Positions 17,807 through 24,453 of a DNA stretch of 64,000 bases are shown in pieces. A program made the translations under genes and the position numbers. Origin of the DNA: JBBECE01 sp964574935 (GTDB taxonomy: Bacteria > Pseudomonadota > Alphaproteobacteria > Rhizobiales > Devosiaceae); contig CAZNOZ010000009.1 of assembly GCA_964574935.1 (NCBI GenBank), forward strand, positions 9,120 through 73,119, written 5' to 3'. Every line of letters begins with the position of its first letter. Position 1 is the first letter of the stretch. A model generated the notes under the pieces. The model saw nothing but the letters and a program-made list of their open reading frames with translations, was not told where the DNA came from and did no database searches.

Positions 17807-19060
17807 GTGAACGACACGCGGCTCACGGGGCTGGATCTTGTCAGGGCGATCGCGTGCCTGCTGGTGCTGTTCCACCACTTGTTCCAGCGTCTGAATTCCG
17901 CCTCGATCAGCGACAGCGCATGGGCCGATGTCCAGGTGTTCTTCACGGGCACCGGTGCGTTCGGGGTCGGCATCTTCTTCATGTTGTCGGGATTTCTGCT
18001 GGCGAGGCCCTACTGGCGCGCCTACGATTCCGAGGCGCCGATGCCGCGATTGTCGGACTATGCGATGCGGCGGGCCGCGCGCATCGTGCCGGGTTTCTAC
18101 GTCGCCCTGACCGTCAGCCTCGCACTCGCGGCCACCGTCTTTGCGGTTCCCCTCGATCTGGGACTCGCCCTGCGCTATGTGACCGGTCTCGCCTTCGTCG
18201 GCGAGTTCCACTGGTTCACCTTCTATCCCACCGAGATCAACGGCCCCCTGTGGTCGATCGGGATGGAGGTCGCCTCATACGCGTTGCTGCCGATGGGCTT
18301 CTGGGCGGTGTTTCGGATGCGCAATCGGTTGCCGGGTTGGCGTGGCCGGTTGGCCTGGGCGGGCGTGGTGGCGGCGGCGGCCGCGGTCCATCTGGCGATC
18401 ATCACGGTGATACCGGTCGCCGACGTAGGCCGCGGCTGGGAGTTCGGCCTCATCGGCGGCGCCAAATACCTCATGCCGTTCTTCAATCCGGCCGGCTTCT
18501 TCGTCTTTTTCGCTCTCGGCTCGCTGGCAGCTGGCTTTTCAATGCTCTGGCGGGGCCGCTCGGCACTCGCCGATCTGTTGGCGCTGTCCGGGCTCGCCTA
18601 CGCCATGCTGGTGATGGCTCGATATGCCCCGGCCGGGATACCCGAGGCCCCGGGCCTGTTCGAGCTGCCCTATGCCTTTCCGCTGTTTCACTTCGGGATT
18701 GCCATGGCGCTGATATCTCTGCCGCACACCCGCCTGCTCGGTCCGCTTGTCGACACCGCTCCCATCGCCTTCATCGCCAAAGTGTCGTTCGGCATCTACG
18801 TTTGGCACTATGTGGTCCTGGAGCTGGTCCGCAGCTGGGTGGCTGCCGACTTCGTGCAAGCCGGTATTTCGGATGTCGGCCGGTGGTTCGCGATTTCCGC
18901 TTTGGCGTGCGTGTTCGTGGTGATCCTCGCCACCACGTCCTGGTACGTGATCGAAAAGCCGGTTCTCGACCGGGTGCGCCGCCTGCAAATAGCCCGGGCC
19001 GCTCTCCTCGCCGAGGGGCCGCGCGTTCCTTTCGCCGGCCTTCGCGGGCCGGTTCGCTAG
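17807..19060 (+). CDS. Acyltransferase 3 family membrane protein
   Basis: This is an OafA-like integral membrane acyltransferase of 417 residues with about ten hydrophobic helices. It begins with the family signature TGLDLVRAIACLLVLFHH, in which the His pair after the first helix is thought to be catalytic. FFMLSGFLLARPYWR and ARIVPGFYVALTVSLAL follow; these are the conserved R/Y elements. Members transfer acetyl or other acyl groups to sugars of exopolysaccharide, LPS or glucans. The GTG at 17807 is chosen because it directly precedes the conserved helix; there is no strong ribosome site, so the start is uncertain (an in-frame codon at 17729 is possible). It diverges from abfA and converges with the ArsR-type gene, 5 bases apart. 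Confidence 0.87.
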   Translation: MNDTRLTGLDLVRAIACLLVLFHHLFQRLNSASISDSAWADVQVFFTGTGAFGVGIFFMLSGFLLARPYWRAYDSEAPMPRLSDYAMRRAARIVPGFYVALTVSLALAATVFAVPLDLGLALRYVTGLAFVGEFHWFTFYPTEINGPLWSIGMEVASYALLPMGFWAVFRMRNRLPGWRGRLAWAGVVAAAAAVHLAIITVIPVADVGRGWEFGLIGGAKYLMPFFNPAGFFVFFALGSLAAGFSMLWRGRSALADLLALSGLAYAMLVMARYAPAGIPEAPGLFELPYAFPLFHFGIAMALISLPHTRLLGPLVDTAPIAFIAKVSFGIYVWHYVVLELVRSWVAADFVQAGISDVGRWFAISALACVFVVILATTSWYVIEKPVLDRVRRLQIARAALLAEGPRVPFAGLRGPVR

Positions 19061-19065
19061 CCGCC

Positions 19066-19995
19066 CTAGCTGGTCGGGTGCAGACGCATCACGATGTCCT
19101 GGTCGTAGTTGCCGAAGCCGCGACCGAATATGTTGATGCCGCCGGGATGTTTGGCGTCCTCACGGATTCCGATCCGCAATCGGATCGAATGATGCTCGCC
19201 GATATCCAGGTCCTGAAGCGAAATCGACGAGATCCTGGTGCCGTCAACGAAAGTGCCGCCGCCGTTGATGCGGAAGTTCTTGAGCTTGCCGTATTGCGAG
19301 CCCGCGAGCTTCCACCAGTCGGGTGTGTAGACCCCGCGCTTGTCGCCAAAATCCCCAGGTGAAGTCCAGGTGCCGATCTCGGTGCCGTTTACCCACAGGC
19401 TGATGTCCGACGGCCAGTCGGCACTGGTGCCGGGCACCTCTGAACTGAGCTCCATGGTGAATTCGAGCGCGTCGATGCGCGCATTCGACAGCTTGGCGTT
19501 GTTCGGAAACTGGTACTCGACATAGCCGCGCGTGAACCAGATCAGACCCGCTTTCATCCGGTCGGGATCGAGAAAGTAGTTCGGCACGTCCAGCAGGCCG
19601 ATGATCCCGTCGACCGAACACAAGCCGCACGGCGCCGACACCTCGCAGCTGGTGTACAGCCCCAGCGGCATCGCCACTTTGATATCGTCGCGCTTGGAGG
19701 CGATGATCTCGTCCTTGAGCACCACGACGATCTCGTCGGCGGTCGCGTGACACAGCTTCTGATTGCCCTTGCGCGCCTTCCGGGTCTCGCAGCGCACCAG
19801 CCCGCCCTGTTCGAGAATCTGGATGTTCGACGACACGCTCGATTGCGGCAACCCGAGCGCCTGGGCGACGTCATTGACGTTGAGCGGGCCCTGGGCCTGC
19901 AAAAGCCTGAGGATCCTCACCCGAGCCGGTGACGCCAGGCCGCGCAACGTCGCCATTCCCTCGTCGGGATCAACCACCAGGAAATTTCGGCTCAT
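19066..19995 (-). CDS. ArsR-family transcriptional regulator with long C-terminal domain
   Basis: This 309-residue protein has an N-terminal winged helix (residues about 15-80: ASPARVRILRLLQAQGPLNV, recognition helix around LPQSSVSSNIQILEQGG). Normal ArsR proteins are about 110 residues. The rest is a 220-residue domain that begins with a Cys-rich stretch, TSCEVSAPCGLCSVDG (about 115-130). It continues with Trp/Tyr/Gly-rich beta sequence (LWVNGTEIGTWTSPGDFGDK, HSIRLRIGIREDAKHPGGIN) resembling a carbohydrate-binding jelly roll. This suggests a sensor of an oligosaccharide or metal rather than arsenic. Its position beside the arabinofuranosidase/ABC locus makes it the likely local regulator (inference). 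The ATG at 19995 is the only good start. Confidence 0.78.
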   Translation of the reverse strand: MSRNFLVVDPDEGMATLRGLASPARVRILRLLQAQGPLNVNDVAQALGLPQSSVSSNIQILEQGGLVRCETRKARKGNQKLCHATADEIVVVLKDEIIASKRDDIKVAMPLGLYTSCEVSAPCGLCSVDGIIGLLDVPNYFLDPDRMKAGLIWFTRGYVEYQFPNNAKLSNARIDALEFTMELSSEVPGTSADWPSDISLWVNGTEIGTWTSPGDFGDKRGVYTPDWWKLAGSQYGKLKNFRINGGGTFVDGTRISSISLQDLDIGEHHSIRLRIGIREDAKHPGGINIFGRGFGNYDQDIVMRLHPTS

Positions 19996-20395
19996 GGAAA
20001 TACGGTCAAATAGCAGGGAGGCGGAACGCCCTAAAATCCATCCATATCAGATAACGTGATTGAATCCACGGCTCATTTGCATGGCGCTGTGTCGCACCGG
20101 CGGGGCGCCCGCCAACCCGCCCCGCCTGCGTTCGCCGGAGTGCGCCAAGCCAAGCCACCGAGCGACCGCCTTCGGCTGTCTGCGCCGGTATGGATGGCGG
20201 TCGCGCCCTGCCGGCGGTGCTGCCCGCGACGGTCCTTGCCGCCAGGATCCGGACGCCATCGAGGCGCCTTCGTTCACCTGCATCTTGCATGCGGGCGCGC
20301 GTTCGGTGGTAACATTGGCGGCGTGGAGGCGAATTTGCCCGGGGGACACCGGGCTGTGATGCCGAACACAAGTGCCTTGATTGCGGAGCACCGTC
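19996..20395. other. 400-base divergent intergenic region (ArsR-type gene / fnrL)
   Basis: This gap holds the promoters of the divergent ArsR-type gene and fnrL. I find no convincing FNR box in it; TTGATTGCGG at the end has only one half-site. A GC-rich stem-loop lies at 20100-20127, with arms GGCGGGGC and GCCCCGCC and a 12-base loop. It is not followed by a T-run, so it is not a standard terminator. The open frames in this stretch have no gene-like features. Confidence 0.5.
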
Positions 20396-21178
20396 ATGCC
20401 GGTCGTCGATACCCGTCAGAGCGCTGGCGAAAAGCTAAATGCGCGCCCGGACGATCAGCGCAAGGACATTCACAATTCCGACGTGCCGCTGCTTTGCAGA
20501 AGCTGCGAGGCGCGTCACCGCGGCATTTGCGGCGTATTCAATGCCGAGGAACTGACCGAATTCGCCCGCCACACGCGCAGAGTGAATCACGCCTCAGGCG
20601 AGGAACTGATCGGGGAAGCCGCGGGCATCGATTCCTATGCGACCATCCTTCGTGGCGTCGTCAAGCTGACCAAGACGCTCAAAGACGGCCGTCAGCAAGT
20701 TGTTGGGCTGCAGCTCGCCCCCGATCTTCTCGGGCGGGTATTTGGTGAGGAAAGCCGGTTGACGGCCGAGACCGTGACGGACGTCGAGCTGTGCAAGATC
20801 CCCCGCAAAACCTTCGAATCCATGCTCGCGGCCGATTCCGACCTTGAGCATCGGGTTTTGCTTCAGACCCTGAGGGAACTCGACGAGGCCCGCGACTGGA
20901 TGGTCACCGTCGGCCGCAAGACGGCGCCGGAAAAGGTCGCCAGCTTCATCTGTTTCATCGCCACTCATTTCCACCCCACGGCGGCCCTCGCCCCGGGCAA
21001 GTCAGTGAGCTTCGATCTGCCGCTCACCCGCGCCGATATCGCCGATTTCCTGGGGCTGACGATCGAAACCGTATCCCGGCAGTTCACCAGGTTGCGCACC
21101 GACGGTGTCATCTCCATCGCCGGCAATCGCCATATCGAAGTGGCCGATCTCGAACGCCTTCGCGCCCGCTGCGGCTAG
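20396..21178 (+). CDS. fnrL: FNR-type oxygen-sensing transcription regulator (FnrL/FnrN)
   Basis: This 260-residue Crp/Fnr protein has the Cys set for an oxygen-labile [4Fe-4S] cluster: Cys34, Cys37 and Cys45 in CRSCEARHRGIC, plus Cys133 in VELCKIPRK. The C-x2-C-x7-C spacing is that of alphaproteobacterial FnrL/FnrN rather than E. coli FNR. The C-terminal HTH contains TIETVSRQF, whose E-x2-S-R is the FNR specificity motif for TTGAT half-sites. GGAG lies about 8 bases before the ATG. It would switch on genes for low-oxygen life when oxygen is scarce. Two perfect FNR boxes lie within 1 kb downstream, in front of the hemerythrin gene and a small reading frame, and a third candidate lies at ppsA. 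Confidence 0.93.
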   Translation: MPVVDTRQSAGEKLNARPDDQRKDIHNSDVPLLCRSCEARHRGICGVFNAEELTEFARHTRRVNHASGEELIGEAAGIDSYATILRGVVKLTKTLKDGRQQVVGLQLAPDLLGRVFGEESRLTAETVTDVELCKIPRKTFESMLAADSDLEHRVLLQTLRELDEARDWMVTVGRKTAPEKVASFICFIATHFHPTAALAPGKSVSFDLPLTRADIADFLGLTIETVSRQFTRLRTDGVISIAGNRHIEVADLERLRARCG

Positions 21179-21181
21179 CCG

Positions 21182-21200
21182 GCCGGCGATCATTGCCGGC
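21182..21200. terminator. Hairpin between convergent fnrL and hemerythrin genes
   Basis: The arms GCCGGC (21182-21187) and GCCGGC (21195-21200), self-complementary, enclose a 7-base loop between the two convergent genes; the hemerythrin stop lies inside the loop. No T-run follows, so if it ends transcription it does so weakly or with help from Rho. Confidence 0.35.
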
Positions 21201-21651
21201 GCGGGGCGCCCTCCTGAGTGAGCGGCTTGAGCACCTCGCGCTCGAACGCGATGTGGCGGCGCTTGGACGTGAAGAACCCTCTCAGCATGTATCCAAGCGC
21301 CTCAAGGGAGAGTTTGCCGTCGCCCGATCCGAAGTCCAGCAGCGCCTCCTGCAACTCCTCGGCGAAGCATTCGTCCTCATAGTGATCGAGTTTCAGGTGT
21401 TCGATGGTGGTGGCGAAATCCGATCCGGCGACCACCTGATCGGCAAGCGCCGGAAACAGGACCTCTTCCTCCATCCGATGCAAGCGCGCCAGGGCCGGTC
21501 CCAGACTGCGCGCGAAATGCATGGAAGCCTGCCGTGTCGCGGGATCGGGCAATGCATCCGCGATGTGCTCGAGTTCATCACACAAAGCGAGCAGCTCCCT
21601 GCGGGACTGCTCCATCAGCTCGATGATCGCGACCTCCGCTTGCTCTGCCAC
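21190..21651 (-). CDS. Hemerythrin HHE domain protein
   Basis: This small cytosolic protein (153 residues from the chosen start) is a four-helix HHE-domain protein. The metal-ligand pattern is visible: LARLHRMEEEVLFPAL, IEHLKLDHYEDECFAEEL and RRHIAFEREVLKPL supply the His and Glu/Asp residues for a di-iron site. Such proteins bind oxygen or nitric oxide or sense redox state. The GTG at 21651 is preferred because a perfect AGGAGG precedes it by 4 bases and because it fits a promoter governed by the FNR box at 21732-21745. The in-frame ATGs at 21690 and 21726 lie at or before the expected transcript start. Likely activated by FnrL under low oxygen (inference). Confidence 0.85.
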   Translation of the reverse strand: MAEQAEVAIIELMEQSRRELLALCDELEHIADALPDPATRQASMHFARSLGPALARLHRMEEEVLFPALADQVVAGSDFATTIEHLKLDHYEDECFAEELQEALLDFGSGDGKLSLEALGYMLRGFFTSKRRHIAFEREVLKPLTQEGAPRRQ

Positions 21652-21731
21652 CTTGCCTCCTGCCTTGTCCGGCGCAGGCTTCGAACCCATCGCCCCACGC
21701 ACACATGCATCACATCGATGGCTCACCGGCC

Positions 21732-21745
21732 TTGACGCAAGTCAA
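21732..21745 (-). promoter_or_regulatory. FNR box upstream of hemerythrin gene
   Basis: TTGACGCAAGTCAA is a perfect palindrome of TTGAC half-sites with a 4-base spacer, the standard alphaproteobacterial FnrL site. Centred at 21738.5, it would give a class II transcript start near 21697, 46 bases before the GTG start of the hemerythrin gene. No clear -10 is visible at the expected place. Confidence 0.75.
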
Positions 21746-21818
21746 TGTGGCGATCCGGCCGGGCCTCGCCCTGGGTGCGCCGATACCGGACCCGCGCGCC
21801 GACATTGCAAAAACTCAC

Positions 21819-22016
21819 TCACGGCGGTGAGTTCGATGGGGACAAGGGGTCCGCCCCGACGGCGCGGGTCTCTGCGCTCGTCTCGGCCTCGCTTGGCTTC
21901 TGCGGGTCGAGAAACCGGGGAACGACCGCCACAGCTGCGACCATCGCCGCGGTCACCGCGATCAGCGCGAATGCCCGGCTTCGGATGCGATTGACGTCTG
22001 GAGGCTGCCCGATCAG
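21819..22016 (-). CDS. Candidate 65-residue single-span membrane protein with CTG start
   Basis: The frame encodes, after the putative start, a short polar lead (IGQPPDVNRIRSR), one membrane helix (AFALIAVTAAMVAAVAVV) and a charged, Pro/Ser-rich tail. An ideal AAAGGAG lies 6 bases before a CTG codon at 22016. No ATG or GTG is available between it and the promoter, so the start would be non-canonical; a TTG at 22070 without a ribosome site is the alternative. The frame continues upstream to an ATG at 22169, but that ATG lies in front of the FNR box. The FNR-type promoter 100 bases upstream is the main reason to take it seriously. No family is recognised. Confidence 0.35.
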   Translation of the reverse strand: MIGQPPDVNRIRSRAFALIAVTAAMVAAVAVVPRFLDPQKPSEAETSAETRAVGADPLSPSNSPP

Positions 22017-22125
22017 CGCCAGCTCCTTTGCGTTCGCACAAAGACCGCGCCCGTCGTTCGACCGGTCCAATCGATCGGATCGCCCAATGGCCGGCTCGGA
22101 ATACGTGCTCGCGAAAAGCCCGACA

Positions 22126-22166
22126 CCTATAGGCTTTCGGCCTGTCCCTTCCTTGACCAGGGTCAA
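22126..22166 (-). promoter_or_regulatory. FNR box with well-placed -10 (class II FNR promoter)
   Basis: TTGACCAGGGTCAA (22153-22166) is a second perfect TTGAC-N4-GTCAA box. On the minus strand a -10-like TATAGG lies at 22131-22126, putting the start near 22119, about 41 bases from the box centre, exactly the class II FNR geometry. In the plus direction the corresponding position is GC-rich with no -10. So the transcript should run towards the small membrane-protein frame, not towards the secreted-protein gene at 22269. Confidence 0.65.
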
Positions 22167-22268
22167 CATCGCCGGGCCGTGAACGCTCCGCCGGGCGCGC
22201 CCCGCTCGCTTCCAATTTCAGCGCTTCGCTGTCACAATGCCACCGGATCGTCCCACCGGAGGGAGGGG

Positions 22269-24377
22269 ATGGCCTGGTCGCGCGCCGCGTGGGTGCAATT
22301 GCTCCTGGTCCTTGCGATGCTGACGCCCGCTGGCGCCCAGCAGCGCCTTGAGGATTTCACGCGCCCCACCATCCGCGATTACCGGTTGGATATCTGCCGC
22401 CACGCCGGGCGCGAATGCGGCCAGCCCGCCGCCGATCTGTTCTGCCAGGAAAAGGGCTACGAACGGGCGGACCTCTGGACGCCGTCCGGACCGACCGGCG
22501 GCCCGACCCTGATTTTCGGCGACGGCATGCTGTGCCAGGGCCCGGCTTGCGTGGGGTTCGCGGCGATCCGGTGCGTGGCCGGCCAGCCTCTGCCGCCGCC
22601 TGAGGCGCCTGTGGTTCAGGCCGAGCCCGAGCTGCCGGTCGTTCCCCCGCAGCCCCAGCCGCCGGCCGTCGAGGTCGCCCCCCCGGTTGCCTCCGCTCCC
22701 GTCTTCGTCGCGCCTCCCCTGCCGCGGCCGCGCCCCGAACCGCGCGCCTCCCTCGCCGCCGAGCCGGAAACCCCCTCGGTTCCGGCCGTCGCGGCTCAAG
22801 GCGGGCCGCCACCCTTCACCGGCATCTTCGTGCCGCCGCCGGAGGGCCAGCCCTTCACGGTACCCAACTTCTCGGTCGAGGCCGTCACCGCCAACTGGAT
22901 CACCACCCTGATCGTCCTCCAGAGCTATCCGGAGGGCGCGCGGCTGTATGAATGCCAGCCCGCCGACTGCTCCTTCGCCCTGACCGCCGACAAGGTGGTC
23001 AGTCCCGACGCCGAGTACCAGACGATCACGCTGCGCTTCGACGTCACGCGGGTGCCCCACGCCGGCGGCGGTCTGTGGCAGGTGAGCTATCTGCCGTTCC
23101 CGGCCTTCGCCAACGCCTCCGAGCAGGACTACGACCCGCCTGGACTGCTGCTTTCGGGGCGCGACGACAGGGTGGGCGGGCTCGTCAATTTCGATCTGAG
23201 GGTTCTGGCCGAGGACCTGCCGGCCGGGGCCATGGCGCCCGGCGGCCCTGGCGCAATTCTGCATGTGAGGGTATTGCCCGTCACCACCGTCGGGACCGGC
23301 GAGATCGTCGGACAGCCTTCGAACGTGATGCGCATCTACTACGGCGCCGAGGCACCCGAACCGGAGCCGTTCGAGTTCTACGAGCCCGAGATCGTCGCGG
23401 AGGCGCCGCCGGTCGAGCTGACCCGGATCGAATTCAAGCCTTACCGCTTCGTCGAGTTGCCGCCCGGTTGCCTGCAATGGGAGGAGTGGCGCCGAAAACA
23501 GGAAAAGAGCTTCCTCGAGAAGATCGGCGACGCCTTCACCGACATCTGGAACTTCGCCGCTGAGGCCTACCAGTGGGCGAAGGACCGGGTCATCGACATC
23601 GCTTCGGCCCTGACCTTTGGCGTCATACCGGACAGCGTGCTCGAATTCGCGCTCAACACCGCTCTCGCCAGCGCCGGCATCCCGCCGGACATCCCCAATC
23701 TCGACGAGATGATCAATGGCGGCCTGGACCATCTCGCCTCGGAGATGGCCAAGACCGCGGTTTCGCAAATACCCAGCGCCGATCTGGCCGTGAGCCTGGG
23801 CAACGTTGCCGCCGATATCACGGTCGAGGTGGCGGCCAACATGGCCGAGGACGAGCTACGCCAACGCCTCGAGGAGGAGCTCGAGCGCAAGTCCCGCGAA
23901 GCCCTGATCCGCGCCGCCGACGAGATCGAGCGCGCCCGGTCCACCCCCGACAGCAACGCGTTGTGCCAGCGCCAGTTTATCCCGCCTTCCTACCGGGTCA
24001 CGGTCGTCAACACCGGTCCCGATCCGCTCGAGGACGTCAAGGTCGGCGTCGGCGACAGCGAGGGCGTCTATTGGGGTGTCGCCGAACCGGTGGACTTGCG
24101 GCCCGGCCAGTCCGTGAGTTTCATGGCGGTGCCGGAACCGCACATCATCGACGTGTGGGACCCGCGTCTGACGCGAATGGAGCCGATGGCCTCCAACCAG
24201 AACAGCTCCCACTGGTGGAACGAGATCCTGCTCAAGCAGCCCACCTCGATCTTGGTTACCCTGCCAGGCCATCGCGAATGCCTGGGCAATTGCATCGACT
24301 CGGTTCGCGAGGTCCATCGCTCGCCCCCGCAGCTTCTGACCGAGCCCTATCTCGCCGCCAGCTCGCCCGGCGTCTGA
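22269..24377 (+). CDS. Secreted protein of unknown function, copy A of a tandem pair
   Basis: I do not recognise this 702-residue family. A signal peptide (LLLVLAMLTPAGAQQ) is followed by a small domain (about 25-95) with paired Cys: CRHAGRECGQPAADLFCQ and, later, CQGPACVGFAAIRC, probably disulfide-bonded. Next comes a Pro-rich linker (about 100-195), a beta-rich domain, a Trp-containing segment (PYRFVELPPGCLQWEEW), an amphipathic alpha region (FTDIWNFAAEAYQWAKDRV to about 560) and a C-terminal beta domain (YRVTVVNTGPDPLEDVKVGV). A purine-rich GGAGGGAGGGG supports the ATG. It should be exported by Sec to the periplasm or beyond. The next gene is a full-length paralogue with the same domain order. 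Confidence 0.8.
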   Translation: MAWSRAAWVQLLLVLAMLTPAGAQQRLEDFTRPTIRDYRLDICRHAGRECGQPAADLFCQEKGYERADLWTPSGPTGGPTLIFGDGMLCQGPACVGFAAIRCVAGQPLPPPEAPVVQAEPELPVVPPQPQPPAVEVAPPVASAPVFVAPPLPRPRPEPRASLAAEPETPSVPAVAAQGGPPPFTGIFVPPPEGQPFTVPNFSVEAVTANWITTLIVLQSYPEGARLYECQPADCSFALTADKVVSPDAEYQTITLRFDVTRVPHAGGGLWQVSYLPFPAFANASEQDYDPPGLLLSGRDDRVGGLVNFDLRVLAEDLPAGAMAPGGPGAILHVRVLPVTTVGTGEIVGQPSNVMRIYYGAEAPEPEPFEFYEPEIVAEAPPVELTRIEFKPYRFVELPPGCLQWEEWRRKQEKSFLEKIGDAFTDIWNFAAEAYQWAKDRVIDIASALTFGVIPDSVLEFALNTALASAGIPPDIPNLDEMINGGLDHLASEMAKTAVSQIPSADLAVSLGNVAADITVEVAANMAEDELRQRLEEELERKSREALIRAADEIERARSTPDSNALCQRQFIPPSYRVTVVNTGPDPLEDVKVGVGDSEGVYWGVAEPVDLRPGQSVSFMAVPEPHIIDVWDPRLTRMEPMASNQNSSHWWNEILLKQPTSILVTLPGHRECLGNCIDSVREVHRSPPQLLTEPYLAASSPGV

Positions 24378-24453
24378 CTGCCGCACCCGCGGTACTGGTC
24401 ATTCGCTTGCGCCGCTGACAATATGCGCGAGGCGGCGTTTCGGAGGATGGGCG

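Noticed and set aside
20380..20390. TTGATTGCGG as an FNR box controlling fnrL itself
   Set aside because: The second half-site is missing and the match lies at the ribosome-binding position.
21745..22182. Plus-strand open frame of 145 codons in the FNR-box region
   Set aside because: No ribosome site, Ser/Arg-rich shadow composition, and the better-placed promoter signals point the other way.
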